From Flavobacterium araucananum (GTDB lineage Bacteria; Bacteroidota; Bacteroidia; Flavobacteriales; Flavobacteriaceae): a stretch of DNA of 64,000 bases. Numbering within the stretch: position 1 is the first letter of the stretch; every line of letters begins with the position of its first letter. A program made the translations under genes and the position numbers. The notes beneath the pieces are model-generated. The model was not told where the DNA came from. It did no database searches and worked only from the letters and a program-made list of their open reading frames with translations. The stretch spans positions 186,001 through 250,000 of the forward strand of contig NZ_MUGS01000004.1 in the NCBI RefSeq assembly GCF_002222055.1, read 5' to 3'. Shown piece after piece: positions 49,122 through 58,454 of the stretch.

Positions 49122-49643
49122 TTAGAATTCGGTTTCAGATAGTACCTTAATAGTAACTACTTTTTCAAAACGTCCGTGGTGACTAACAGAAACATCTTTT
49201 GCTATTTTTAAGGTAGAATTAGACAAGTAGGGAATACCATTTGGATCTTTAAAAATATCTTTTTTTTCAATTTCAATCACATCATCGAGCTGATTAAAAC
49301 ACACAACAGCGATGGTATGAATATGTTCCGGAGTAATAACGCTTTTTGTATGATAAACATTCTCACCACAAATAACGTGACCTGTACTCCAAGTATCCTT
49401 TTTTGAGATTATGGTACACGTTAGTTTTTTAGGGATATATTCCCTTATTTTAGTTTGTCGGTTATGGATTTTATAGGCGGCTTCTTTCATACTCCAAAGC
49501 AGCCACACCATAGTTTCGGTATCTGATGTTTCCGATATTAATAATTGTTCAGAAAGCGTAAAGAGCTTTTGGAGAAAACCTTTACGCCGCCAGTTGCTTT
49601 CGTTGCGGGATTGCAGGATATCGATGACATCATTGCCAATCAT
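49122..49643 (-). CDS. 4'-phosphopantetheinyl transferase, AcpS-like
   Basis: A 173-aa enzyme that loads the phosphopantetheine arm onto carrier proteins. MIGNDVIDILQ (metal-binding Asp), then WLLWSMKEAAYK with the Glu-Lys pair mark the family; the length suits single-domain AcpS-like members. Its start overlaps the acyl carrier protein gene by 4 bp, which implies that it activates that carrier. It is the last gene of the polyketide operon. A second transferase of the Sfp type occurs at 61916. Confidence 0.9.
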   Translation of the reverse strand: MIGNDVIDILQSRNESNWRRKGFLQKLFTLSEQLLISETSDTETMVWLLWSMKEAAYKIHNRQTKIREYIPKKLTCTIISKKDTWSTGHVICGENVYHTKSVITPEHIHTIAVVCFNQLDDVIEIEKKDIFKDPNGIPYLSNSTLKIAKDVSVSHHGRFEKVVTIKVLSETEF

Positions 49644-49894
49644 TTTGCTGCGAGCTTGGTTTCTATGATTTCTACCGCAGTCTTTACATCCAGCATTCGT
49701 TCCATATCTGTATTGTCAATTACAATATCAAATGCCTCTTCTATATCAAGTACAATATCTACCAAATTAGCCGAATTAATACTTAGATCGTTTATAAAAT
49801 CGGTGTTTTCGGTTAGGTTATCATACGCTTCGGTATTGGTTGTATAAGGCTTTATGATTACTTTTAGCTGGGCAATAAGTTCGTCTTTGTTCAT
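49640..49894 (-). CDS. Acyl carrier protein
   Basis: An 84-aa acidic helical protein. The attachment serine is Ser41 in INSANLVDIVLDIEEAF, aligning with the DSL motif of ACPs although Asp-Leu are replaced by Asn and Ala, a variation that suggests a dedicated partner set. It begins 1 bp after the ketosynthase gene and overlaps the phosphopantetheinyl transferase gene. It probably carries the acyl starter for the type III polyketide synthase. Confidence 0.9.
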   Translation of the reverse strand: MNKDELIAQLKVIIKPYTTNTEAYDNLTENTDFINDLSINSANLVDIVLDIEEAFDIVIDNTDMERMLDVKTAVEIIETKLAAK

Positions 49895-49895
49895 A

Positions 49896-51170
49896 TTAGT
49901 TTTCGAATTTTTTAAAAATTATACAGGCATTTACATCACCAAAACCAAAACTTGCTTTGGCAATTATTGTGAGATTTGTATGGATTGTTTTAAGCGGAAC
50001 TTTTGCGGGATCAATAAGTGCAGTAATTTCCGGATGCAGATCTTCGCAATTGCTATTGCCAAACAAAAAACCTTCATGAAGTTGCAAGACCGCAGCGACA
50101 CTTTCGATGCTTCCGGCAGCGCTAAGGCAATGTCCGGTCATACTTTTTAGAGAATTAATATACGGGAAATTATTTCCGCTTCTGTTCAGTGCTTTTGTCC
50201 AGTTTTCAATTTCCAGGCTGTCTTTTGTAGTTGCGGTAAGATGACCGTTTATGGCATCGATATCAGCTGCTGAAATTCCGGCACTTTTTATTGCAGTAGT
50301 AATGCATCGTTGTACAGCATCACTGTTTGGGGCAGTCATGCTTCCGGTTCCGCGTTGTCCGCCAGAATTTACAGCACCGCCCAATATTTCGGCATAAATT
50401 GTAGCACCTCGTTCCAGAGCACTCTCAAGTTCTTCGACCACCAAAGCTCCGGCACCGCTACCGGGGACAAAACCTGCTGCGGTTGCACTCATGGGGCGTG
50501 AACCTTGCTCTGGAGTATCATTATATTTTGCACTGCAAACACGAAGTGCATCAAAACCCGCCCAGATATAAGGGCCGCTATCTCCGGTACTTCCGGCAAG
50601 AATACGTTTTGCCTGTCCGGATTGTATGCGGTCATACGCCATAATAATAGCTTCGGTTCCGGTCGCGCAGGCAGATGAATTTGTCGTAACCTGATTTCCT
50701 AAACCCAATTTACCCCCCAGGTAGGCACTAATACCGCTGTTCATGGTTTGTGCCACAACGGTGCTGCCTAATCTTCGCACTTGCAATTCGTCTATTTTAT
50801 AAATGCTTTCGCGAAATTTATCGATTCCGGAAGTACCGGATCCAAAAATGGTTCCGCTGTCCCAATCCGGTTCGTGGTTTATTTCTATCGCTAATCCGGC
50901 ATTTTTCCAGGCTTCGATTCCGGCGATTACGCCATACAAAATTCCTGTACTGTTAAACCCGCGAAGCTCAAGCTCAGTGAAATACTGCGATTTTAATTCG
51001 TCAGATATTTGTGGCTGACCGGCAATCTGACACGAAAACTGTAACTTTTCCAGCTCAGCATCATGACGAATTCCCGAAATGCCGTTTTTTAGCGAATGCT
51101 TAAACGCAGGAATTCCAACCCCATTAGGAGCCGCTACGCCAAGACCTGTTATTACAACTCTCTTTTTCAT
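49896..51170 (-). CDS. Beta-ketoacyl-ACP synthase, KASII-like
   Basis: A 424-aa condensing enzyme. The Cys-His-His triad is Cys168 (NSSACATG), His310 (INGHLTATTKD) and His347 (SMTGHCLSAAG). It starts with VVITGLGVAAPNGVG. The gene overlaps the FabZ-like gene by 4 bp and precedes the ACP gene by 1 bp, so it belongs to one translation-coupled operon. It likely elongates a dedicated acyl chain that primes the type III synthase. Confidence 0.93.
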   Translation of the reverse strand: MKKRVVITGLGVAAPNGVGIPAFKHSLKNGISGIRHDAELEKLQFSCQIAGQPQISDELKSQYFTELELRGFNSTGILYGVIAGIEAWKNAGLAIEINHEPDWDSGTIFGSGTSGIDKFRESIYKIDELQVRRLGSTVVAQTMNSGISAYLGGKLGLGNQVTTNSSACATGTEAIIMAYDRIQSGQAKRILAGSTGDSGPYIWAGFDALRVCSAKYNDTPEQGSRPMSATAAGFVPGSGAGALVVEELESALERGATIYAEILGGAVNSGGQRGTGSMTAPNSDAVQRCITTAIKSAGISAADIDAINGHLTATTKDSLEIENWTKALNRSGNNFPYINSLKSMTGHCLSAAGSIESVAAVLQLHEGFLFGNSNCEDLHPEITALIDPAKVPLKTIHTNLTIIAKASFGFGDVNACIIFKKFEN

Positions 51171-51604
51171 AATTTTGTTGTGATCATGCCGGCTACAATG
51201 CCTTTGCAGACTTCTTTTCCAGCTTCATTTTTCATAACAACATCGCATTTAAGCTTGCCAAACCTGAAAAATATTTTTTGAGAAGTTACTGTAACTTTTT
51301 CATTAGGATAAACAGGTTTTAAAAATTGCATATCGGCAGATGTAAAAGCCACGACAGTATCTTTTTTCAAATTATCGTTGAGCAAATAAATACCAAGACA
51401 AACCATGCCAATCTGCGCCATAGTTTCGGTCAAAATAACACCCGGGGTAACAGGATTATTCTTAAAATGACCTTTATAAAAAGCAAGATCTTCATTGTAG
51501 GTATAAGTTCCGCTAATACCATTTTCATCAGCATGCAACAACTCGTCTACAAATAAAAAAGGCTTGCTGTAGGGTAACTGTGCAATAATGTCGTTTAATT
51601 CCAT
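51167..51604 (-). CDS. 3-hydroxyacyl-ACP dehydratase, FabZ-like hotdog
   Basis: A 145-aa hotdog enzyme. YSKPFLFVDEL, the catalytic GHFKNNPVTPGVILTETMAQ with His46 and Glu60 (spacing 14 as in FabZ), support the assignment. It lies between the type III polyketide synthase and the ketosynthase genes. No ketoreductase or enoyl reductase is seen in the operon, so these would come from the housekeeping fatty-acid system. Confidence 0.9.
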   Translation of the reverse strand: MELNDIIAQLPYSKPFLFVDELLHADENGISGTYTYNEDLAFYKGHFKNNPVTPGVILTETMAQIGMVCLGIYLLNDNLKKDTVVAFTSADMQFLKPVYPNEKVTVTSQKIFFRFGKLKCDVVMKNEAGKEVCKGIVAGMITTKL

Positions 51605-51622
51605 TGTTTTTTTATCTGATAA

Positions 51623-52675
51623 TTACCATTGCAATAAAACCCGTTGTGCCGAAAAGCCCGGACCAAAACTTAGCATTAATCCTTTTTCTCCAGCTGTTGG
51701 ATTTTGATCCATAATACGTTCTAAAACATATAATACAGTTGCACTCGACATGTTGCCGTATTGTTTAAGTACTGCTTTTGTATCATCTATATTTTTACCT
51801 AATCCTGAAAAAAGTGACTCGACTGTAGTAATGATTTTTTTTCCACCGGGATGAAATATCATGTAATCAATTGCTGCGATTTCGAGCTTATTTTTTTGAA
51901 GGAACGGATGTATAATATCTCCAAAATGAGAAGCAATCGTATCCGGAACTTCAATGTCTAATACCATTTGCAAACCGCTATTGGTGAGTTTAAACCCCAT
52001 CATGTGCTCAGCATCATAAAAATGATACATTTCTTCGGCTATGATTTCAGGGCCATAATCTTCATCATAAGAGGATAAAAGACAGCAAGCGGCTCCATCG
52101 CCAAAAATTGCTGCACTGACTATATTGGGCATCGAAAAATCATCTAGCTGAAATGTTGCTGTAGGCGATTCTACCGCTATCACAGCAGCACGTTTGCCGG
52201 GATTTGCTTTCAGGAAATTTTTGGCATATATAATACCCGATATTCCGGCAGCACAGCCCATTTCGGTTACGGGCAAGCGAACGATATCCTGCCTTAATTT
52301 CATTTTATTAATAAGATATGCATCGAGCGACGGAATCATAATACCGGTACAACTTACCGTAATAATGTAATCGAGCGTTTGTGGTTCCCAACCTGCTTTA
52401 AGCAATGCTTTTTCTAACACTTGTTCGCCCAGAATAATTACTTCACGGCTGTAGATATCGTTTTTTTCTTCAAAGGATGTAGCTGTAAAAACTTCTGAGG
52501 GATCCATTATAGAGTACCGTTTATCAACAGCAGCACCTTCAAAAATCTTTTTTACTTTTTTTATAAAACGCTCGTCCTGTCCCTGTAGCCATCCGTCTAA
52601 CATTGGGAGAATATCTGCCGTAGTGCGCGAATATTTGGGGAGTTGCTTAGCAACAGTTATTATTTTTACACTCAT
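51623..52675 (-). CDS. Type III polyketide synthase
   Basis: A 350-aa chalcone-synthase-like enzyme. The full triad is visible: Cys141 (VTEMGCAAGISG), His275 (MIFHPGG) and Asn308 (YGNMSSATVL). The closing MLSFGPGFSAQRVLLQW is typical (GPGF). It condenses an acyl starter with malonyl-CoA to give alkylresorcinol or alkylpyrone products. It overlaps the methyltransferase gene by 4 bp and is followed by a FabZ-like gene after 18 bp. The product chemistry cannot be read from sequence. Confidence 0.95.
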   Translation of the reverse strand: MSVKIITVAKQLPKYSRTTADILPMLDGWLQGQDERFIKKVKKIFEGAAVDKRYSIMDPSEVFTATSFEEKNDIYSREVIILGEQVLEKALLKAGWEPQTLDYIITVSCTGIMIPSLDAYLINKMKLRQDIVRLPVTEMGCAAGISGIIYAKNFLKANPGKRAAVIAVESPTATFQLDDFSMPNIVSAAIFGDGAACCLLSSYDEDYGPEIIAEEMYHFYDAEHMMGFKLTNSGLQMVLDIEVPDTIASHFGDIIHPFLQKNKLEIAAIDYMIFHPGGKKIITTVESLFSGLGKNIDDTKAVLKQYGNMSSATVLYVLERIMDQNPTAGEKGLMLSFGPGFSAQRVLLQW

Positions 52676-53385
52676 TTTTTAGCAATTATCCATTGGTAAC
52701 GAAAAGCCCATTTCCAGTTTATGGTATAGTTTTTTAAATTCAGTTTTTTAGAGAAATCCTCTAATTCTTTTTTCTTAAATCCTCTTAAAATAGATACAAG
52801 TCCATCTTCACGCGTCATTTTGCTCAAATTAAAAACAACACAGACCATTTCGAAAAGGCGATAAGCTATTTTATTGCGATGCAAATCATTAATTATAATC
52901 CCCGTATGCGCATTGTTATTAAAGATAGTAATTATATTTAATACTTGTTCGTTGGTAAAATGATGTAATGTAAGCGTACACAAAACAATATCGTATGGCA
53001 TGGCAGCGAAATCAGGACTAAAAATATCGATACATTGATAGTCAATATTCGAAAAGTCTTTCGATAATGTTTTGGCATAATTGATCGTAAAAGCATTTGC
53101 ATCTATACCAATAAGTTTAAAATTCAGTTTATTTTCCAGACCGTATTTTGCCAGCATACGCAACATATCGCCGTTGCCACAGCCAATATCTGCAATTACG
53201 ATTGTTTTTGTAAGATCAGATTTTTTTAATAATATTTTTAACCCGTGCAGCGTAAGTTTGTTACCACCCAGTAGCTTATTGATACTGGCAATTTTGTCCA
53301 GAGCATCCTGTAATTCTTTTCCTTCCAGAAAAAAATCATCCATAATCTCCGTTTCCTGTGTTCTGTATTTAGTGGTTATTGCCAT
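52672..53385 (-). CDS. Class I SAM-dependent methyltransferase
   Basis: A 237-aa methyltransferase. Motif I is IADIGCGNGDMLRML (about 64-78), and motif II/post II is DIVLCTLTLHHFTNEQVL, typical of small-molecule C- or O-methyltransferases. In the analogous srsABC operon the second gene methylates the resorcinol ring. It lies between the flavoprotein and polyketide synthase genes with 0 and 4-bp junctions. Confidence 0.93.
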   Translation of the reverse strand: MAITTKYRTQETEIMDDFFLEGKELQDALDKIASINKLLGGNKLTLHGLKILLKKSDLTKTIVIADIGCGNGDMLRMLAKYGLENKLNFKLIGIDANAFTINYAKTLSKDFSNIDYQCIDIFSPDFAAMPYDIVLCTLTLHHFTNEQVLNIITIFNNNAHTGIIINDLHRNKIAYRLFEMVCVVFNLSKMTREDGLVSILRGFKKKELEDFSKKLNLKNYTINWKWAFRYQWIIAKK

Positions 53386-54522
53386 TTAGTTGATAACGAT
53401 TGTTTTACCGTGCGTTTGTTTAATTATTTTAGGGAGCAAAGCAGGTAATGCAACCGTAATGGCAACCAAGCCGGAAGTGATGGTTTTATTTTTTAAGATT
53501 TTTGCCAAAATTCTCCCCATACGTAAGCGTTTACCAAAATTCTTTTTCCATTGTTGTGCATAGTTTTTTTCCAGTGCTTCGCGGGATACTATTTTGCCCG
53601 AGTAGTAATCGAGTACCAACTCTGAAGCTATTTTTGCACTATGTATCGCCATTGCCATTCCGTTACCACACAAAGGGTGAATAAGTCCTGCTGTGTCACC
53701 AATCATTAGAATATGGTTTTCTACGGGCTTTTTTTTATCAAAAGAAACCTGGCTTATCGTGAGCGGATTATCAAAAAGTGGCGTGCTGTTCTCGAAAATA
53801 GTTTTGAGATGTTGGTTTTTGTAAAGCACATTACGCTGGTATTCTTCAATGTTTTTATAAGGCTTGAAAGTAGCATAATCTGCCAGATAACAAATGTTTA
53901 TAATATTGTTTTCGACTTTAGAAATGCCGCAATAACCACCTTTAAAATTATGAAGTGCCACAAGATCATCATCAAATGTGCCATTATAATGCCCTTTGAC
54001 AGCTAACCACGGTGATTTTTTAGAAAAAAAACTCCGCGATAAAACCTGATCGATATTAGAGCGTTTACCAAAAGCGCCCAACACTATTTTGGCAGATAAA
54101 AACTCGTTTGGGGTTGTTATTGTAAAAGTATCATCACTAAAAAAAACATCAGTTACAGTTTCATTAATGACGATACAACCGTTTGTTAATGCTTTTTGGT
54201 ATAAAAAATGATCCAGTTTGTACCTGCTTATCCCAAAACCCCCTAACGGTAGATTTGCCAGAGCCGTTTTGCCCTTGTTTGTCGAAAATTCAAATTTGGA
54301 TATATGGGTAGGATGTAAGCCTGAAATATCAATGTCCAGCCATTTAAGATAAGGCAGGATCTCGTTCGAAACATATTCGCCACAGACTTTATGTCGGGGA
54401 AAGCTTGATTTTTCGATTAATGTTACCGTTAATCCTTTCTGAGATAAGTGTATAGCACCCGTTAATCCAGCCAGACCACCGCCAATAATAACTACATCTG
54501 AGTTTGTTTTCATACTAAGCAA
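53386..54522 (-). CDS. FAD-dependent oxidoreductase (geranylgeranyl-reductase-like monooxygenase)
   Basis: A 378-aa flavoprotein. The dinucleotide fold VVIIGGGLAGLTGAIHL (about 10-26) is followed by PRHKVCGEYVSNEILPYL, a motif of the geranylgeranyl-reductase/flavin monooxygenase group, and ILMIGDTAGLIHPLCGNGMAMAIHS (about 271-295). The alternative ATG three codons later would also fit. It is the first gene of the operon; the neighbouring methyltransferase begins directly at its stop. By analogy with SrsC it would hydroxylate the phenolic lipid to a quinol or quinone. Confidence 0.92.
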   Translation of the reverse strand: MLSMKTNSDVVIIGGGLAGLTGAIHLSQKGLTVTLIEKSSFPRHKVCGEYVSNEILPYLKWLDIDISGLHPTHISKFEFSTNKGKTALANLPLGGFGISRYKLDHFLYQKALTNGCIVINETVTDVFFSDDTFTITTPNEFLSAKIVLGAFGKRSNIDQVLSRSFFSKKSPWLAVKGHYNGTFDDDLVALHNFKGGYCGISKVENNIINICYLADYATFKPYKNIEEYQRNVLYKNQHLKTIFENSTPLFDNPLTISQVSFDKKKPVENHILMIGDTAGLIHPLCGNGMAMAIHSAKIASELVLDYYSGKIVSREALEKNYAQQWKKNFGKRLRMGRILAKILKNKTITSGLVAITVALPALLPKIIKQTHGKTIVIN

Positions 54523-54772
54523 TTTAGCTATTATATCTCAAATATTTATTGTGTTTTATATTAAAATTGCTTCAAATTTTTAACAATAAAACTGTTCGGT
54601 TTAAGAATGTTCAGCACAAAGATCAAAAACTTATTAAATCTTTAATTACATAATTTTATTTCTTTCTTATACAATTACAGTACAATTTTGTTGCGGTTTT
54701 TATAAGAATAAGAATTAAAATTAAAATTCTTTAAAATAACAAGCAAAAAAAAGATTGAATTTTGAGAATTCC

Positions 54773-54814
54773 AACATTAGAATTTAATTTCAAATTGGGG
54801 CAAATTCTAATGTT
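54773..54814. promoter_or_regulatory. 13-bp perfect inverted repeat in the divergent polyketide-exporter region
   Basis: AACATTAGAATTT (54773-54785) and AAATTCTAATGTT (54802-54814) form a 13-bp perfect inverted repeat with a 16-bp spacer; a third half (ATTCTAATGT) follows at 54815. The site lies between the divergent polyketide operon and the exporter operon, so it could be a common operator. Outside it I see only AT-rich sequence in the gap 54523-54937. Confidence 0.5.
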
Positions 54815-54937
54815 ATTCTAATGTAGCGCTAAAAATTTAGTTTTAAATTGCGCAAATTATAAAACGGTAAAAATAGTTTTGGTCAAAACAGGATTTTTAG
54901 TGCTTTTATAGTTACTGTAACCAATTGTTTTTTAGTG

Positions 54938-55342
54938 ATGCTGAACAAAATTAAAAATAGTTTTTTATGCAAATGCCTTCAGGTGTTACTAATTGGCTAC
55001 TTTTTATTGAGCAGTATTAATATCTCCGGCACGATAGGCCGAATCCTGAATAATCGTACAGAAGTACATTCTGTAAAAGGAATGGCTTGCGATTTCCTGA
55101 AAAAAATATTCAAGTGCGACGCAATTCCGGAAGAACTTGATGACTACAAAACAAAAGACAGTAAAACGACAAAACTGGCAAAAGGAACTCCCTTACTGGA
55201 TTATTTAGTACCACTGGATGCATCAGTTCCGGGATTGTATTTTGAACTCGAAACTAAAAGTAAAAACTACATCAGTAACCCAATCTTCTTTTTTGGGTTT
55301 CATGGCAAAATTCATTTGCGACCTCCTCAATTTATAGTATAA
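54938..55342 (+). CDS. Small membrane-anchored or exported protein of unknown function
   Basis: I do not recognise this 134-aa protein. An N-terminal hydrophobic segment (CLQVLLIGYFLLSSINISGTIG, about 14-34) is followed by a soluble acidic and basic domain with a Cys pair (MACDFLKKIFKCDAIP) and a C-terminus ending HLRPPQFIV. The frame may start at the GTG one codon earlier. It is the first gene of the exporter operon, so it might be an accessory component or a small exported factor. Confidence 0.8.
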   Translation: MLNKIKNSFLCKCLQVLLIGYFLLSSINISGTIGRILNNRTEVHSVKGMACDFLKKIFKCDAIPEELDDYKTKDSKTTKLAKGTPLLDYLVPLDASVPGLYFELETKSKNYISNPIFFFGFHGKIHLRPPQFIV

Positions 55343-55442
55343 ATACTTATTTTTTTGTGGATTAGAAGAAATTCTATTCTGCCGGATAGGGCTTTGCCGT
55401 ATCTAAAATCTATTTATTCATCTTGTATTTATATATAAATTC

Positions 55443-57098
55443 ATGACACCATTAAAACGCTTTTTTAATTTACTTGCGCTGGATAAGCGCGATGTATATC
55501 AAATTATATTTTATGCCGCTTTTGCCGGCCTTGTCAATCTTTCTCTCCCATTGGGAATTCAGGCGATTATTAATTTTATCCAGAGCGGGCAGCTTAGTGT
55601 TTCCTGGATTGTTCTGGTTTTTCTGGTTACTGTAGGAGTTGGTTTTGGCGGAGTTCTCACTATTTTGCAATTAAGAATTGTAGAAAACCTTCAGCAACGA
55701 ATTTTTGTTCGTTCCTCATTTGAGTTTGCATACAGAATGCCGCTGATCAAGTTCAAAGAACTATACTCTGAATATGCTCCTGAAAAAGCCAACCGTTTTT
55801 TTGATACACTTATGGTTCAAAAAGGGACGGCAAAACTTCTGTTAGACTTTTGCGCTGCTTTTTTGCAGGTTGGTCTCGGGATTATACTATTGGTTTTATA
55901 CCATTCGTTTTTTACTGTAATTGGTCTTTTGTTTATCGTTATTTTATATGTCATTTTTAAATTTTCGTACAAAGACGGTCTCGAAACAAGCCTTAACGAA
56001 TCAAAGTTTAAATATAAAGTTGCAGCATGGATTCAGGAAATTGCCCGCAATCGCGAAAGTTTCCGCAAAAAAGGAAGCTTTGAATATGCATTAGACCGAA
56101 ACGATGGTTATGTAAGCGAATATGTCAATTATCGGGAGAAACATTTTCTGGTAATGAAAAAGCAATACATACAACTTACTATTTTCAAAGTGCTGGTTAC
56201 AGCTGCCTTATTGTCGATTGGTGGTTTTCTGGTAATTCATCATCAAATGAATATCGGGCAGTTTGTAGCAGCCGAAATCGTGATTGTATTGCTTATAAAT
56301 TCTGTCGAAAAAATAATCTTCGGGCTTGAATCTTTTTATGATGTTCTTACCTCTGTCGAAAAAATTGGTCAGATTACTGATCTGGAAATTTCATGTGTTC
56401 CTAAAACATCTGAGATAACAGAGACAGGTATTAATATCGAAACAGAAAGCATCGCTTACAATTATCCGGGGTATAATAAAAAGTCGCTTAAAAATATCAA
56501 TCTGAAAATCGCTCAGGGCGAAAAAATATTGGTAAGAGGAACAAATGGTGCCGGAAAAAGTACCCTATTGCGTTTGCTGTCCGGTTTGCTTGAGCCTGAG
56601 AGTGGCGCCATGTATGTAACCGACAATTATATGAACCGTCTTGACGAGGATGCCTACAGAGCTCAAGGAGGTACTTTCCTGCAAGGTGATACCCTTTTTG
56701 CCGGAACAATTAGAGAAAATGTTCTTTTTGGAAACAGTGCCATAAACAGCGATGATCTCAAATGGGCTCTTGATAATGTTTGTCTAACGCCTTATATCAA
56801 AACATTCCCTAACGGACTTGAAAATCAGGTTCATCCCGGTGGCAGTGAACTATCTGCATCCGATGTACAGAAAATTTTGCTTGCCCGAAGCATCGTTCAC
56901 AAACCTAATATATTGTTTCTTGAAGATCCTGTTGATAAAATGGATGAACTGACTTCTGGTAAAATAGTCGATTTTTTACTCTCTGAACAAAATAACTGGA
57001 CGGTGGTTGTAACTTCTAAAAGTGACATCTGGAAAAGCAAATGCGACCGTATGATAACGATCGATGACGGAAAAATTATTAACGACATAAAGCTTTAA
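55443..57098 (+). CDS. ABC transporter (HlyB-like) with degenerate nucleotide-binding domain
   Basis: A 551-aa membrane-spanning ABC half-transporter without a peptidase domain: membrane helices about 20-40, 55-75, 140-172 and 245-290, then the ATPase. Walker A GTNGAGKST (366-374) and Q-loop Gln414 are present, but the signature reads LSASD instead of LSGGQ (470-474), Walker B ends ED instead of DE (494-495) and the H-loop His is replaced (VVVTSKSD, 521-527). Activity as an ATPase is therefore doubtful or altered. It overlaps no gene but is followed after 2 bp by hlyD. Confidence 0.92.
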   Translation: MTPLKRFFNLLALDKRDVYQIIFYAAFAGLVNLSLPLGIQAIINFIQSGQLSVSWIVLVFLVTVGVGFGGVLTILQLRIVENLQQRIFVRSSFEFAYRMPLIKFKELYSEYAPEKANRFFDTLMVQKGTAKLLLDFCAAFLQVGLGIILLVLYHSFFTVIGLLFIVILYVIFKFSYKDGLETSLNESKFKYKVAAWIQEIARNRESFRKKGSFEYALDRNDGYVSEYVNYREKHFLVMKKQYIQLTIFKVLVTAALLSIGGFLVIHHQMNIGQFVAAEIVIVLLINSVEKIIFGLESFYDVLTSVEKIGQITDLEISCVPKTSEITETGINIETESIAYNYPGYNKKSLKNINLKIAQGEKILVRGTNGAGKSTLLRLLSGLLEPESGAMYVTDNYMNRLDEDAYRAQGGTFLQGDTLFAGTIRENVLFGNSAINSDDLKWALDNVCLTPYIKTFPNGLENQVHPGGSELSASDVQKILLARSIVHKPNILFLEDPVDKMDELTSGKIVDFLLSEQNNWTVVVTSKSDIWKSKCDRMITIDDGKIINDIKL

Positions 57099-57100
57099 TC

Positions 57101-58453
57101 ATGCTCAATATATCCAAAGATAACAACATACTTATAACTCCGGGAAAATATGCTTCGATAACGAGTGTTGCCCGAAGACCACACTATAAAATTCTAAATA
57201 AGATAATTGTTGGTTTTTTAGTGTTTGCTATTGCATGCCTTTTTCTTCCGTGGACTCAAAATATTTCCGGAAGTGGTTCTGTGACTACTTTAAAACCCGA
57301 CCAAAGACCACAAACGGTTCATAATGCCATTGCAGGAAGGATCGAAAAATGGTTTGTAAAAGAAGGTGATTATGTAAAAAAAGGAGATACGATTCTTTTT
57401 ATTTCCGAAATAAAAGAAGATTATTTTGATCCCAATCTGGTTAAAAATACCAAAGAGCAGGTCGATGCAAAAAAAATGGCATTAGAATCCTATGGCGATA
57501 AAGTGAGTTCTCTTGATACTCAGGCACAATCTCTGGGTACAGAGCGACAATTGAAACTGCAACAGGCTCAAAATAAAATAAGACAGGCCCATCTAAAAAT
57601 TAAGAGCGACAGCATGGATCTCGTTGCAGTAAGAACGCAGCTTAGAATTGCGCAAACACAATTTGCCCGTTCGACTACGCTCAACAAAGAGGGTTTGAAA
57701 CCTCTGACAGATGTAGAGCAAAAAAGGCTAAAACTACAAGAATCCGAAGCTTATATTATTACGCAGGAAAACAAACTTTTGAGCAGTAAAAATGAACTCA
57801 TCAATGCCAAAGTAGAGATAAATCGTATTACAGCAGAGTATGCTGAGAAAATTTCTAAATCCAGAAGCGATAAATTTACTGCCTTAAGCACGCAATATGA
57901 TACAGAAGCACAGGTCAATAAACTGCAAAATCAGTATGTAAATTACAGCATCAGGAACGGTTTGTATTATATTACAGCTCCTCAAAGCGGTTATGTAAAC
58001 CGTGCTTTACTGGCAGGTCTTGGCGAAACAATCAAAGAGGGAACTCCGGTAATAAGCATTATGCCATCGAGTTATGATATTGCAGTAGAAACTTATGTAA
58101 ATCCTATCGATTTGCCTTTGGTACATCGTGGTGCCAAAGTGCGTGTTTGGTTTGACGGATGGCCAAGAATTGTGTTTTCTGGCTGGCCGGGATTATCCTA
58201 CGGAACTTTTGGCGGAAGGGTAGTAGCAATCGAAAATTTTATAAGTGCCAATGGAAAATACAGAGTGCTTATCGCGCCGGATGGCAAAGATCATAAATGG
58301 CCTAAAGAACTTAGTATTGGTGCCGGTGCACAAAGTATTGCCTTGCTGGAAACGGTTTCTGTAGGGTATGAAATATGGCGTAACTTAAACGGTTTTCCTC
58401 CCAATTATTATAAATCAGATGAAAAGGAAGCTAAAGGAAAGGAGAAAAAATAA
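57101..58453 (+). CDS. HlyD-family membrane fusion protein
   Basis: A 450-aa periplasmic adaptor. One helix (about 33-50) precedes the biotinyl/lipoyl half motif (VHNAIAGRIEKWFVKEGDYVKKGDTILFI, about 70-98), a coiled-coil of about 110-265 (KLQQAQNKIRQAHLKIK) and the second lipoyl half (ITAPQSGYVNRALLAGLGETIKEG). It bridges the inner-membrane ABC protein and the TolC-type channel. Neighbours on both sides are the two other parts of this system. Confidence 0.94.
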   Translation: MLNISKDNNILITPGKYASITSVARRPHYKILNKIIVGFLVFAIACLFLPWTQNISGSGSVTTLKPDQRPQTVHNAIAGRIEKWFVKEGDYVKKGDTILFISEIKEDYFDPNLVKNTKEQVDAKKMALESYGDKVSSLDTQAQSLGTERQLKLQQAQNKIRQAHLKIKSDSMDLVAVRTQLRIAQTQFARSTTLNKEGLKPLTDVEQKRLKLQESEAYIITQENKLLSSKNELINAKVEINRITAEYAEKISKSRSDKFTALSTQYDTEAQVNKLQNQYVNYSIRNGLYYITAPQSGYVNRALLAGLGETIKEGTPVISIMPSSYDIAVETYVNPIDLPLVHRGAKVRVWFDGWPRIVFSGWPGLSYGTFGGRVVAIENFISANGKYRVLIAPDGKDHKWPKELSIGAGAQSIALLETVSVGYEIWRNLNGFPPNYYKSDEKEAKGKEKK

Positions 58454-58454
58454 A

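Noticed and set aside
49122-54522. Flexirubin or aryl polyene (DarA/DarB) cluster
   Set aside because: There is a type III chalcone-synthase-like enzyme rather than DarA/DarB, and no ammonia-lyase, aryl-CoA ligase or glycolipid acyltransferase set.
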